Source of the DNA: Candidozyma auris
Lineage: Eukaryota; Ascomycota; Pichiomycetes; Serinales; Metschnikowiaceae
DNA: 64,000 bases
Assembly (NCBI RefSeq): GCF_003013715.1
Contig: NC_072812.1
Location: 1,612,001 to 1,676,000, forward strand
Direction of reading: 5' to 3'
In this document: in pieces, positions 1 to 9,319 of the stretch
Layout: each line of letters begins with the position of its first letter
How positions within the stretch are numbered: the first letter of the stretch is position 1
Translations under genes and position numbers: made by a program
The notes under the pieces: generated by a model
Told to the model about the DNA's origin: nothing
The model's input: only the letters and a program-made list of their open reading frames with translations
Database searches by the model: none

Positions 1-546
1 AGCAAGCTTGATGAGATGAGAGATACCCAGAAGAAGATGGAAAGGAGTATGTATGCTGCTGATACTCCTGAACAAGAGAAGCCCGCCAAAGCACATAGTC
101 CTGCTACGAGCAATCCGGTGCCAGAAAATGCGAAGACTGTTAATGGCGTCGAATTGCCAGACTTCAACGTTATTGAAGGAAAAGCTGCAGAGTCTACGGG
201 ACCAGATAAGTGTAAATTTCACTCTAGAATCACAGTTAATGATCTTCCTCAACAAGCCCGTTGGGCCGTTGTTAGTGGCGATAGTCTTGCTGAAATAACT
301 GAAGCTACTTCGACATCGATCACTAGCAAGGGCCAATTCTACCCTTCAGGGAGCAAAATACCTACAATTATCAAGCAGGGCAAAAAAGAAGTGCCAGCAC
401 CACCAAAGTTATACTTGCTTGTTGAGGGCTTAACGGAATCAGGAGTAAGAGATGCGAACAAGCGCATCCGTCAAAAAATCATAGAAGGCATGGAAATCTC
501 TGCAAAGGACGACGGTGTTGCTCCAACGGGCCGATATGTGGTTTAG
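1..546 (+). CDS. PRP5: Prp5-type DEAD-box splicing helicase, C-terminal part only
   Basis: The reading frame is already open at base 1, so this is the last 181 codons of a longer gene and its helicase motifs lie beyond the left edge. The C-terminal 110 residues look like the conserved tail of Prp5/DDX46: a [16 protein letters not shown] block, a Ser/Thr-rich strand, then PKLYLLVEG and a helix ending near GRYVV. In the family, Prp5 is the ATPase that remodels U2 snRNP and proofreads the branch-point duplex during prespliceosome formation. Identity rests on recall of the DDX46 tail, not on a search. The stop is at 544-546. Confidence 0.8.
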   Translation, partial: SKLDEMRDTQKKMERSMYAADTPEQEKPAKAHSPATSNPVPENAKTVNGVELPDFNVIEGKAAESTGPDKCKFHSRITVNDLPQQARWAVVSGDSLAEITEATSTSITSKGQFYPSGSKIPTIIKQGKKEVPAPPKLYLLVEGLTESGVRDANKRIRQKIIEGMEISAKDDGVAPTGRYVV

Positions 547-668
547 CGTACTGCGTATGGTAGCATGTGCGGAAAGTATCCCTCGGGCCAATCTTGCGGG
601 GTTAGCCTTTCACTTTAAATAAAGTACGACTAATAGATCGCGAGCTCAATATAGCTTCGTTCTTTATC

Positions 669-1487
669 ATGGCGTTCGACAGCAGTATCTTTGAAGAATA
701 CACCAAGTGGGTCGTCACTGAAATCGAGCCCGGTTTCATACACGTCCAGTATAACAACCCCAAGACCCTTAATGCGTTCATGGAGGAAGACTGGAGGGCA
801 TACCATCATATCCTCGAGTGGTTAGATTCTGATCCGGGCACCAACATCATTTTGATTTCTTCAAAGGTAGAAAAGGCATTCTCCAGTGGCTTGAATTTGA
901 AGGCTGCTTTGGGCTTAATGGAAGGCAAGGACGATTGGACATTTGAGAACAAGAAGAAGTTTATGTACAAACACATCAAGGACTTCCAAGATGCTATCGC
1001 CATGCCAGCTAGAATGAGAACACCTACCATTGCACTTTTGAACGGTGTTTCTTATGGTTTGGCATTGGACATTGCCTCTGCCTGTACCATAAGGCTAGCG
1101 GTGGAGGGCGTGAAAATGTCCATCAGAGAGATCAAGATTGGAATTGTTGCCGATATGGGCTCCTTGCAGAGAATGACAAACTTAGTCAACAACAAATCCA
1201 AGATGAACCAATTAGCTTTGACTGGTGACGTTTTCGGTGCGAAAGAGGCCTACGAGTTGGGCTTTGTCTCTGAAGTCGTTCCTGACTTAAAAAGCGGTGT
1301 TGAGCGCTGCATTGCTTTGGGCAAACTGATAAATGGCAATCCCCAGTGGGCTATTAAGGGAACGAAGGATTGCATCCAGTATATGGTCAATGGTGGGTCT
1401 CACGAAGAAGGCTTGGCTCAAATAGCCGAGTACAACGCTGTACACCTTGTAGGCGGCATCTCTGCCGGTATGCCTTCGAAGCTCTAG
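669..1487 (+). CDS. Peroxisomal dienoyl-CoA isomerase / enoyl-CoA isomerase (crotonase family)
   Basis: This 272-aa crotonase-fold protein ends in SKL, a canonical PTS1, so it should act in the peroxisome. The strip from NGVSYG (125-130) through IREIKIGIVADMGSLQR (152-168) is closer to mammalian ECH1 (delta3,5-delta2,4-dienoyl-CoA isomerase) than to S. cerevisiae Eci1. Such enzymes shift double bonds so that unsaturated fatty acids can enter beta-oxidation. E154 and D162 match the catalytic Glu and Asp of ECH1. The other conserved acid (Asp in the ACDIR motif) is Thr140 here. The start is the first ATG, 122 bp after PRP5. The exact substrate class (ECI or ECH1) is inferred. Confidence 0.8.
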   Translation: MAFDSSIFEEYTKWVVTEIEPGFIHVQYNNPKTLNAFMEEDWRAYHHILEWLDSDPGTNIILISSKVEKAFSSGLNLKAALGLMEGKDDWTFENKKKFMYKHIKDFQDAIAMPARMRTPTIALLNGVSYGLALDIASACTIRLAVEGVKMSIREIKIGIVADMGSLQRMTNLVNNKSKMNQLALTGDVFGAKEAYELGFVSEVVPDLKSGVERCIALGKLINGNPQWAIKGTKDCIQYMVNGGSHEEGLAQIAEYNAVHLVGGISAGMPSKL

Positions 1488-1688
1488 ATTGCGGTCTTAA
1501 ATATTGAAAAGAGGATAACGCTCTGGCTAAATTGTGTGGTAAAAGGTATTGCACCGCCTGCCGTCAGTCACGTGCATGTAAAATTGTAGTTGTAGCTCTG
1601 TATCTAAAACTACTGCGACGAGACAAAAAGGTTGCAGCATACAAGTTTCTCGGTTACCACTGACATCTACCTCGAGTATTGATACTAC

Positions 1689-3581
1689 ATGCTATCTGGA
1701 GCGTTCGCAGGCGTTCGGAACATCGAGCGTTTAAAGAAACTTGCCACTCGCTCATTGTCTGCTCAAGCAGCAACAGCGCCTGCTGAGAGCTCTTCTGAGT
1801 TTTATTCCCAGGAGTACACCGAGGAACTTCCTCGTCAAAGTAACACTACTACCATTGCTCATGCACTTGAAAGCAGACCTGCCAATTCCTTCATAGGTCT
1901 GCTTTCGTCTATCCATTTTGCTTCAACATACAATCCTAGAAGAACTACGAGAGACGAGCTCAAACATGAAATAAATCGACTTTTGAGAACTGGTCAACAC
2001 AGAGCCGTTCTAAAGACGTTTGATGCGTGGACATCCTCCGATAGTGTGGAAGAGTTTCAAAATCTTCTAAGTCATGACGAGTTTAGCTACATCATGGGAG
2101 AACTCGTTTATTATCAGAAGGGTCTTCAGAATCGACGCGGCGTAGGCGCCTTACTGTCGCAAGACAGTATCAAATCTGACTCTGATTCGGCTGAGTCGTG
2201 GGAATATCAGCAAACAATCAGAAAAATATATTCCAATCTTTTATTTCGTGGTGAAGGATACATATACTCTCGTTCAAAGAGGAACTCTTTGGGTGTTACA
2301 CATTATGACTTAAATGTGAAGGATTACGAAAACTTGATACAACTTGAAGTTAACAATGCCAAATTGGATCTAGCATCGAAGTGGTTTCAGCGGTTTGAAC
2401 AGCAGTACCCTGATAATTCGCATTATCTGAGGATGACATACAAGTTGTGGCTCCTAAGGTTCGTCGTATATGCTATCGCTCTGCCTAGCAACTGGACTGT
2501 GATACCTACGGCAGTGAATACTGTCAAGAAAGATCCAGTGAGAGCTGCATTCAAATCCAGAAAACACTGGCTTGTCTTGTTCAACGAATTTGCTCAAAAA
2601 CAATACTTGATTCTGGGAAATACTCACTTTACCTTCGATAAAGACGCAATTACCACTGTCATCTACTCGATTGCAAATTCGAGAGAGCCTCATCAAATTT
2701 ACTCAATGGTGAAGGAATTGTGGGGAATAGATGAAAAGGGTCGCATGGTGAGCGGTTTTAAGAAGCATTTACCCGATGATCCTCGCTATCCTGACATTGA
2801 TATACTAAGAGCCTTAGTGATCTCTCTAGTGTACAACTACCAAGCTGTGAGTAGCATGATTTTTGTGAAGGCCTTCCAGGAACACTATGGTGTGGATGTG
2901 ATCGAGGGTTCAAAACATTTCTGGAATCTGCTTTTCAAATGGGCGGAACTCACTTCCCGCTTTTGCGAGGACAAGGCTCTTCAATACTTCTTGAGGAAGA
3001 CAAAGACAAAACTCGTCACACCTGGTCAAAGGGGGAACTTTACCATCCTAGAAGCACAAAAATCACCCGATTTTGATTATGAAGGTTTCTTGACGTTTAT
3101 TAATGACTTGCAAACACAGCGCAGGAGACTCATGGACGAATTATGGAAATGCTATAAGATGTGCAATGCTGGCTTTTCTCCAAGAGTGTTTGTTTCTTAC
3201 TTTGCTGTTTTGAAAGAAAGCACGGACGATGAGAAGATATATGAGTACCTAACAGAGGTAGCTCTGCAGTTGCATTTACATCTGCTCTCAAAAGATTCAT
3301 ATAACCAAAGCGTGTCAGAAGGAACTATGGTGGTAATTCGCGACATCTATGAACAGGCTTTGCGGAGTCTCATTGACATGAAGGGCCTCGCTGGAGATCT
3401 CGATGTGATCTCAGTGATCATTAGAAAATGGACCCTAGACGGAGACATGAAAAATTCCTTGCAAAAGTTTGTTGAATCTAGAGAGGCGGCTTACGAACGT
3501 CTGATGAGAATGAGAAATGAGAAACAGGAAGCAGAAATCCAAGAGGATGCTGACGAGGGACTTCTAGGCATCATGGTGTAA
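1689..3581 (+). CDS. Mitochondrial protein, possibly Rmd9-like RNA-binding factor
   Basis: A 630-aa protein. Its first ~25 residues are rich in Arg/Lys/Ser/Ala with almost no acid, as in a mitochondrial presequence. The rest is soluble and helical with no membrane span; helical blocks around residues 95-150, 210-260 and 330-420 resemble a pentatricopeptide-type solenoid. Length and general character fit Rmd9 (646 aa in S. cerevisiae), which binds mitochondrial mRNA 3' ends, but I cannot confirm this without a search. An E-box CACGTG at 1569-1574 lies 115 bp upstream of the ATG. The C-terminus is acidic. Confidence 0.45.
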   Translation: MLSGAFAGVRNIERLKKLATRSLSAQAATAPAESSSEFYSQEYTEELPRQSNTTTIAHALESRPANSFIGLLSSIHFASTYNPRRTTRDELKHEINRLLRTGQHRAVLKTFDAWTSSDSVEEFQNLLSHDEFSYIMGELVYYQKGLQNRRGVGALLSQDSIKSDSDSAESWEYQQTIRKIYSNLLFRGEGYIYSRSKRNSLGVTHYDLNVKDYENLIQLEVNNAKLDLASKWFQRFEQQYPDNSHYLRMTYKLWLLRFVVYAIALPSNWTVIPTAVNTVKKDPVRAAFKSRKHWLVLFNEFAQKQYLILGNTHFTFDKDAITTVIYSIANSREPHQIYSMVKELWGIDEKGRMVSGFKKHLPDDPRYPDIDILRALVISLVYNYQAVSSMIFVKAFQEHYGVDVIEGSKHFWNLLFKWAELTSRFCEDKALQYFLRKTKTKLVTPGQRGNFTILEAQKSPDFDYEGFLTFINDLQTQRRRLMDELWKCYKMCNAGFSPRVFVSYFAVLKESTDDEKIYEYLTEVALQLHLHLLSKDSYNQSVSEGTMVVIRDIYEQALRSLIDMKGLAGDLDVISVIIRKWTLDGDMKNSLQKFVESREAAYERLMRMRNEKQEAEIQEDADEGLLGIMV

Positions 3582-3756
3582 AAAAAAGCAAAAAAAAATA
3601 GAGGTAAATGGCATGGTTAGCGGATCTGCGCGCAGCTTATCGCCTTGGGTTACGAAATTACAAGTGTAGAAAGTAGTGTGTGACACAACTCGCGTACGTA
3701 AAGAACACTGAACGACTTTTCCACTCATTTCCCACTACCTGAAAACACAAATTACA

Positions 3757-4104
3757 ATGGCTGAGGGTATCGAAAAGCTTGCCGAAGTTCCGGTTGAGTT
3801 CTTTAAAGACGGTTCTGCATTTGTCAGAAAGTGTCAGAAGCCAACTCAAAAGGGTATGTGAGATTTCGAGTTTCTCGTGACGCTCATATCAACGACCAGA
3901 TTATAAGTCAAGACTTGGGAGAAAGATAAACATGGACAAAAAGGGATATGTTCTATCACGAGTTCGTTCGTCAATTCGAATTACCACTAACAATTAGAGT
4001 ACCTCAAGATCGTTAGAGCTGTTGGCGTTGGTTTTGTGATGATGGGCGTCGTCGGGTACGCTGTCAAGTTGTTGCACATTCCTATCAGATATTTGATCGT
4101 CTAA
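3757..4104 (+). CDS. SSS1: Sec61 gamma subunit of the ER translocon (split gene)
   Basis: Two exons, 3757-3853 and 3998-4104, join in phase (G|AG) to give 67 residues. The protein is a tail-anchored single-span subunit of the Sec61 channel. The cytosolic helix with FVRKCQKP, then YLKIVRAVG, and the C-terminal span ending IPIRYLIV are hallmarks of the family. The intron has GTATGT at its 5' end and CACTAAC followed by TTAG at its 3' end. The predicted length fits Sec61 gamma proteins (60-80 aa). Too short for a simple long-ORF scan but clear once spliced. Confidence 0.95.
3854..3997 (+). other. SSS1 intron (144 nt)
   Basis: The 5' splice site is GTATGT at 3854. The branch-point heptamer is CACTAAC at 3985-3991 and the 3' splice site TAG ends at 3997. 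The branch A (3990) is only 7 nt from the terminal G. Removal restores the conserved reading frame of Sec61 gamma. Confidence 0.93.
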
Positions 4105-4433
4105 AAGCGGCTGTAGATGTCACCCCCATTCGTCAGTTCAATATCCGAGAAGATCAGCCTCTTCATCAATTTTTAATATGTTTTAATAAAGCAAGACGCA
4201 AGACGCAAGACGCAAGACGCAAGGAGCCTGAAATGATAAGATTATTGGTGTGCCCGTTTGGAGCTTTCTTACTTTATGTAGAAATGAAACGTCTGGAAGA
4301 CAGCTTTCATTGTCAAGTGATTTGTCCATGTTTTCCGTGAAATCAGCTGCACGTGACTCCACTTCATTTATGGGGCTTCACGCTCGATGCGATGGAGATG
4401 AGAGAATCTCCAACTCACCTTCCTTAGTTTCCA
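4105..4433. other. SSS1-RRP1 spacer with CACGTG and heptamer repeat
   Basis: This 329-bp spacer carries the SSS1 3' end and the RRP1 promoter. It holds a short tandem repeat at 4191-4225 and an E-box CACGTG at 4350-4355, 79 bp upstream of the RRP1 ATG. A GATGAG near 4400 resembles the core of the PAC element found upstream of ribosome-biogenesis genes. I see no further gene. Confidence 0.5.
4191..4225. repeat. Tandem heptamer (GCAAGAC), four copies plus a partial one
   Basis: Four perfect head-to-tail copies of GCAAGAC occupy 4191-4218, followed by a degenerate fifth. They lie about 90 bp after the SSS1 stop codon and are probably a simple microsatellite in the 3' flank. Confidence 0.9.
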
Positions 4434-5309
4434 ATGCTGAGCACCACGAAAACCCTTGTAAGAAAACTAGCTCATAACGATGCTTCTGTGAGGGAAGAAG
4501 CTTATAATGCTCTTAAGAGCTTTCTTAAGAGCAAACTGTCGAAGAAACTTGATCTCTTGGAACTTGAAAAACTCTGGAAGGGCCTTTATTTTTCAATGTG
4601 GTACTGTGACAAGCCTATTCCTCAGCAGAGTTTGGCTGGAAACCTTGGCAAACTATTTAGTGAAGTCATACTGGAGAGTTGCTTGAAGGATTTTCATGAG
4701 GCCTTCTGGTTAGTCATTTTGAAGGAGTGGCCTACTATAGACAAGTGGAGAATCGATAAGTACTTAATGTTGATCAGAAGAGTTATCAGGCATCAGATTT
4801 TCCGCTTGAATGCCTCACAATGGCCTCAAGAGCAGCTCGATGACTTCTTGAATGTATTGCAGAGTCTCCCGCTTAGTGATGATCCTAAAGTGCCAAAAGC
4901 CCTTTCGTATCACATTTGTGACCTTTTTCTCGATGAAATTGAGTACGTCATCTTCAAGGACTTTAGAGATTACAGCGAAGAGAGCGATGAGGATGAAGAG
5001 GATGAGGAAAGCGACGATGACGACGACGATGAAGACGACGAAAAGGACAAAAGCGAGAAGCCTTCTCTACAAAAAAACACCGAGAAGACAGAAGAGGAAA
5101 TCAGGACTAAGAAGCAAGAGATTTTGTCTTCCACTCCAATAAGCAAGCTTTTGGAGCCCTTCAGGCACACATCATTGAATGCGAAATTCAAACCCTTGAG
5201 AGAGAAGTGCAAAGAGGTGCTTTATGATGACAGGTTGAAAGAGTGGGGTCTAATTAAATCTGATGACAAGGACGATGACTCGGATGATGAGGAGTGGAAA
5301 GGATTTTAG
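4434..5309 (+). CDS. RRP1: Rrp1/Nop52 ribosomal RNA processing protein
   Basis: A 291-aa protein of the Nop52/RRP1 family, which acts in the nucleolus in 27S pre-rRNA maturation for the 60S subunit. The N-terminal block VRKLAHND, the LWKGLYFSMWYCDKP motif (about residues 43-58) and QQSLAGNLGKLF are strong family marks. Residues ~180-205 form an Asp/Glu run encoded by GAT/GAC/GAA repeats, and the C-terminus is again acidic. S. cerevisiae Rrp1 is 278 aa, so the length fits. The Met chosen begins MLSTTKTLVRKL. Confidence 0.93.
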   Translation: MLSTTKTLVRKLAHNDASVREEAYNALKSFLKSKLSKKLDLLELEKLWKGLYFSMWYCDKPIPQQSLAGNLGKLFSEVILESCLKDFHEAFWLVILKEWPTIDKWRIDKYLMLIRRVIRHQIFRLNASQWPQEQLDDFLNVLQSLPLSDDPKVPKALSYHICDLFLDEIEYVIFKDFRDYSEESDEDEEDEESDDDDDDEDDEKDKSEKPSLQKNTEKTEEEIRTKKQEILSSTPISKLLEPFRHTSLNAKFKPLREKCKEVLYDDRLKEWGLIKSDDKDDDSDDEEWKGF

Positions 5310-5396
5310 ATATTAATAGCATATAAACATTGTATCATAGACATGCAAGGTACTACTGTTAGCGTTCAGACGCACTTCAGCGTATAGGTGCGAAAG

Positions 5397-6272
5397 ATGG
5401 AAAGGCTGGAGTACCCATCGTGGCTACAACCGTCTTTATCTTCGATGCCTCCCAAAGATAATCTGTACATACCGAAATTTATTCTGGAGGTCCCATGGTA
5501 TTACAGCGTCTTGGATGGCTTTAACAATGACGCTTTTGGGCACCAGCGAAAAGTCCCCGCAGAGCAATTCGGTCATAGCGACGATGATCTAAAAGACAAA
5601 GGAACTGAGGATATCACTAAAATCAAACCAATTGCGAGGGGTGATTCTGACTATTTTGTTGCTAAAAGAGACCGCTGGCACGGCTTTAAGCCTGAGGAAT
5701 GGGATGAGGTGTTTGCTAAATGGGATCATATAAAGAAGTTCAAGCAGACCACTCAATCCGTTGCTGAGGACAGTGATGACACTGACTATGAACTAGAACT
5801 ACAGGAGCTTGGAATTGCCCGAAAAGAGTTTCAAAAAGGGTTTGTGGAGGATCCCATTGAAAGATCCATAAGGGAGAGAAACTATACGCCAGCATACATC
5901 TTAGCAATCAATGCTAATGAGGGGGGGAAAATACGACTTGGTAAGGATTCGACTAGTAACCTCGTCAACGATGACACTGAGTTTGTGAAATCGTCTAGTA
6001 AAGATGAAAGAGAACTTGGTCAAATGCAGAAGTTTGCTTGGGAACAACACAAGCAGTACGAAGAACAGAAGCTGAGAGAACTATATCAAAAGCAACTCGC
6101 CAATTTGAGCAACCCGTCAGCTGAGGCCGTTGACAGCACGGTGCCTGTTGACCTAGATCTAAGCGTCGAAGCAAGCCCGACTTTAATGATGATGAAGACA
6201 AAGAAGGAGAACGAGAAGAAAAGTGAAGCGAGTGAAAAGCGGAAACAAAGTCTACTAAACCGATATGGTTGA
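5397..6272 (+). CDS. SLU7: Second-step splicing factor Slu7 lacking its zinc knuckle
   Basis: The 291-aa product has the Slu7 landmarks in order: YIPKFI..VPWY (24-35), GHQRK (48-52), KRDRWHGFKPEEW (90-102), then QMQKFAWEQHKQYEEQKLRELYQ and the terminal RKQSLLNRYG. In the family, Slu7 helps select and dock the 3' splice site for step two. The CCHC zinc knuckle that normally lies between PWY and KRDRW is absent; that gap is 54 residues here and about twice that in human Slu7. The whole protein contains no cysteine. A GTG eight bases upstream extends the frame, but ATG at 5397 is the first methionine. It follows RRP1 by 87 bp. Confidence 0.9.
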   Translation: MERLEYPSWLQPSLSSMPPKDNLYIPKFILEVPWYYSVLDGFNNDAFGHQRKVPAEQFGHSDDDLKDKGTEDITKIKPIARGDSDYFVAKRDRWHGFKPEEWDEVFAKWDHIKKFKQTTQSVAEDSDDTDYELELQELGIARKEFQKGFVEDPIERSIRERNYTPAYILAINANEGGKIRLGKDSTSNLVNDDTEFVKSSSKDERELGQMQKFAWEQHKQYEEQKLRELYQKQLANLSNPSAEAVDSTVPVDLDLSVEASPTLMMMKTKKENEKKSEASEKRKQSLLNRYG

Positions 6273-6685
6273 GGTTGCCAAGGGAAAAATAAAATTTTGA
6301 TGGTCATACTAGCTGTTCGTTCATCCCTGTTTTTTCGTCTTCATTCAGCTAATAAGTGGAAAAGCTCGTTTTCAGCAAGTCATAGCCAATCTGATGCAAC
6401 TGTTGATCGGCCTGTCCTCTAATGCCCATACTACGACATTTTTTGAGTTTTGATCACCGCTAACTTTAGATGCGATCATCAATTCAATTTCATTAGTATC
6501 TTCTTATGCAAGCTGTGGCTCTTCAACTTAGTGATTCGAAGTCTCAACAAATCTCAATCGATTCATATTACCCACCTCTAATATCAAAATAGTTCTGCAG
6601 ATGAAAATTGGTACAAAAGTTAAAGAGCTTTGAGAATTCCGGAGACAATACGAAGATTCTAATTATGAGAAAAGACTTATATACC
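6273..6685. other. Convergent spacer SLU7 / VTA1
   Basis: A 413-bp AT-rich region between two converging genes. It contains an intron-like GCTAACTTTAG at about 6459-6469 but no reading frame or RNA gene that I can support. It probably holds both 3' ends. Confidence 0.6.
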
Positions 6686-7831
6686 TCAGGTTTCCTTATT
6701 TTCCTTGATGAGACGTAGGACCTCGAGGCCTTGAAGAAGTTCCTTCTCGGCAGTTTCAATATCTTCATAATTGAGTGCAGATATAGCGAACTTTGCATGT
6801 TTCTGAACCTTTGTAATGTTCTCGCCGGTATTTAATATGGTTTGAAGATTTTCCTTCGTGATGGGCTCGTGTTGTCTAGTCAAATTTGCCGAAGCAGACC
6901 GAGAGTTTGTAGGCTTCGTAGGTGTCTCTTCGTGTTCATGGGGCCGTTGGTTTGGGGTAAATACCTTGATGGACGAGTCTTTGTTAATCTGTGATAAATC
7001 ATCGTCAGGTAAGAACTTTGGAGCTCCCGGCAACTTGACCTCGTCGTCATCATCTGCATCTTGTCCTGGCTCGTACTTTGGCGCTCCAGGAAGATGAAGA
7101 GGGTTTTCATCGTGAGGCGTGTAAGCTTGAGGAGAGCTGCAATTCTCGATATCAAGTGCTGGATCTTCGTTAATAAGGGAGGTTACAACCTCATTAGCAT
7201 TTTCGTTTGGCTTGGTAGACTCGTCCACTTTCTCCTCTAGTTTTGCAAGCTCTTCATCCTCTCCCTTTAAGGGAATCTCATTCTTGATAAGTCTGCTCAA
7301 TTGGTACTTGAGCACTTTAGTCTTGTCTTTAATGAAAGCGACAAACTCGCCCTTGCTTTCACACTTGCCACCAGTTGTTTCGCTGAAGTCAAGCGACTCA
7401 TCTCCCTCGCCAGTGAAAACCTTAAGCGATGTCATGAAATTGATTGCTGCCCTGAGTTTACCAGCAAGCTGGATCTTATTGGAGCTATCATAGTTCGAGA
7501 TGTCCTCGAGTGAACTTAGAAACAACTTAAACACGAAAGCAAATACGACATTCAATGAAAGCTGTCTATTGGTTAGGATCTTGTGGAGATCTTCATCATC
7601 GAGTGAATTTTTGATCAGCTCAGTATCTTCAAGCAAGGCAATTGTGAAGGCCTCTATCTCTTTATCAGTGGTGTGGAGTCTGTTGGAGAGGATATACTCA
7701 AGAACGTATACCTTACAGTAGTAGCTTACAACGGGATGCACTGACTGTAGCTCCAAGGCTCTTGCAATAAATGGAGTAATGTTATTATCCTTCTTGATCG
7801 GGGCTGGAATTGAATCGAGATTTATTGACAT
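6686..7831 (-). CDS. VTA1: ESCRT regulator Vta1 (Vps4 activator)
   Basis: A 381-aa protein with the two Vta1/LIP5 ends. The N-terminal MIT-like helical domain includes FIARALELQSVHPVVSYYCK (about 20-40). The C-terminal VSL segment has AKFAISALNYEDIETAEKEL (about 350-370). The linker (170-320) is acidic and rich in Pro/Ser. In the family Vta1 binds Vps4 through VSL and Vps60/Did2 through MIT, boosting ESCRT-III disassembly at endosomes. A TTAGGGTTT box at 7918-7926 lies 87 bp upstream and may be a Tbf1-type site. Confidence 0.9.
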   Translation of the reverse strand: MSINLDSIPAPIKKDNNITPFIARALELQSVHPVVSYYCKVYVLEYILSNRLHTTDKEIEAFTIALLEDTELIKNSLDDEDLHKILTNRQLSLNVVFAFVFKLFLSSLEDISNYDSSNKIQLAGKLRAAINFMTSLKVFTGEGDESLDFSETTGGKCESKGEFVAFIKDKTKVLKYQLSRLIKNEIPLKGEDEELAKLEEKVDESTKPNENANEVVTSLINEDPALDIENCSSPQAYTPHDENPLHLPGAPKYEPGQDADDDDEVKLPGAPKFLPDDDLSQINKDSSIKVFTPNQRPHEHEETPTKPTNSRSASANLTRQHEPITKENLQTILNTGENITKVQKHAKFAISALNYEDIETAEKELLQGLEVLRLIKENKET

Positions 7832-8056
7832 TTATGTGGAAGAATGTCTGGTGGGAATTGATCATTGTACACTCATGCAGTAAGGAGCGGCAGTCCCCAC
7901 GGAGCCACTAGTTGATGTTAGGGTTTGCCATCACAGCAAAGATATTACAGATGTTTCAACGTCCAATATATTTCTCTCCAATAGTTATGAATATAGCAGT
8001 ATCTATATACTTACTCTTTATGTACATGGTTTAGCCAGTTGAGTTGCAAAGTCGGT

Positions 8057-8482
8057 TCAGTGCAAATCAGGCATTCTTAAAATCTCCTTACCAGGGTTTT
8101 GAGCATCCTCCTGTAACATCTTGAGGATCTTCAGGTTCTTCCATTGCTCCGGTAAGGGAGTAACGTCGTAGTTCTGGGTGGCCCAATAGTAAATGTCCCA
8201 ATCTGGCTCATCTAGCAACTTGTCATATTCGTCAAGCTCCTCGTATGTCAACTTATGCAAGTACTTCTTAGCAAATCTAGACAACAACAAGTCACTCTCC
8301 AATATGCCTCTCTTTCTAGACTGGTACATCAACCTTGCTCTCTTCACCTCAATGGTCTCCCCAGTTCTCACGATAGGATCGATACGAGCAGCTAACTCGT
8401 TGTACGAAGGATTTTCTTTCCTCTTGTACTCTGCCAAAAGTTTGGTACTTCTTGAAAACTGACGAAGTGAAGTTCTAAACAT
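8057..8482 (-). CDS. SDH5: Succinate dehydrogenase assembly factor 2 (flavinylation factor)
   Basis: I place the start at the ATG at 8482 ([14 protein letters not shown]), which gives 141 aa and an N-terminal mitochondrial presequence. An in-frame extension upstream exists but is not needed. The core [17 protein letters not shown] (about 43-59), then [10 protein letters not shown] and [10 protein letters not shown], is characteristic of SdhAF2/Sdh5 (EMI5 in S. cerevisiae). In the family it promotes covalent FAD attachment to Sdh1 in the matrix. It is divergent from FRQ1 over 147 bp. Confidence 0.92.
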   Translation of the reverse strand: MFRTSLRQFSRSTKLLAEYKRKENPSYNELAARIDPIVRTGETIEVKRARLMYQSRKRGILESDLLLSRFAKKYLHKLTYEELDEYDKLLDEPDWDIYYWATQNYDVTPLPEQWKNLKILKMLQEDAQNPGKEILRMPDLH

Positions 8483-8629
8483 GATGAGTCTGTGGTGGAA
8501 AGATAAAGAAGTTGCAAGCGTAATACAGGATCCCACCACCACATGGAAGTGCGACTTTGTGTGTCTAGCTTGTCTGCACTGCTTCCAGGACTTGTGCAAC
8601 TTTACAGCACACACGTTCACTAGGCGATC

Positions 8630-9205
8630 ATGGGGAAAGCGGTTTCGAAGCTCTCGAAAGACGACTTGAAGCTGCTTCGAGAACGCACACTTTTTGATAA
8701 AAGAGAATTACAACAATGGTATAAGGGGTTTCTACGGGACTGTCCTAGCGGACAACTCTCAGAGGAGGAGTTTGCTAAAGTATTCAAGCAATTCTTTCCT
8801 TTCGGAGATCCGACTGATTATTGCCACTTTTTGTTCAAGCTTTTCGACACGGATAACTCCAAGTTTATTGACTTCAAGGAATTCATTGTTGCCTTGTCCC
8901 TAACGTCGCGTGGGGATGTCAACCAAAAGCTCGAATACAGCTTCAAACTATACGATCTCAATCGAGATGGCAAAGTCTACTACAAAGAAGCACTTGCAAT
9001 AACTACAGCTATATATAAGATGGTTGGTCCAATGGTGACTTTGCTGGAAGACGAAAAAACCCCGGAGTTACGGACGGCAAAACTCTTTGCCATGGCAGAT
9101 AAGGATCCAAGTACTGACTACTTGGACTTAAACGACTTCAGGCGTATTGTAAAGAATGACCCATCTTTGTTAAACTCGTTGAACGCTTACGAGGGTCTTG
9201 TATGA
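8630..9205 (+). CDS. FRQ1: Frequenin / NCS-1 calcium sensor
   Basis: A 191-aa protein beginning MGKAVSK, a fit for N-myristoylation at Gly2, followed by EF-hand pairs. [16 protein letters not shown] (28-43) and the C-terminal NAYEGLV are nearly diagnostic of Frq1, the activator of the PI4-kinase Pik1 at the Golgi. EF3 (109-120) is canonical. EF2 (73-84) has Lys78 in place of the loop Gly. EF4 (157-169) has an extra residue, no Gly and a weak final acid, so it may not bind calcium. Residue 139 is a CTG codon and would be Ser in the CTG clade. Confidence 0.95.
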   Translation: MGKAVSKLSKDDLKLLRERTLFDKRELQQWYKGFLRDCPSGQLSEEEFAKVFKQFFPFGDPTDYCHFLFKLFDTDNSKFIDFKEFIVALSLTSRGDVNQKLEYSFKLYDLNRDGKVYYKEALAITTAIYKMVGPMVTLLEDEKTPELRTAKLFAMADKDPSTDYLDLNDFRRIVKNDPSLLNSLNAYEGLV

Positions 9206-9319
9206 AAAAGAAAACGAACGAAAAATAACGAGGAATTAGATTACAATTAGAGGTACATTTAGTTTCTTCTCCCATTATGTGCATTAGATTTCTATCATAA
9301 TACAATGTTTCCACAAAGA

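Noticed and set aside
6459..6469. GCTAACTTTAG as a possible intron end after SLU7
   Set aside because: Spacing is 6 nt rather than 7, the heptamer is weak, no donor or downstream exon frame follows, and SLU7 already ends with its family C-terminus.
8483..8620. Upstream extension of the SDH5 frame to 8620
   Set aside because: The extra 46 residues run into the FRQ1 promoter and would mask the mitochondrial presequence at [12 protein letters not shown].
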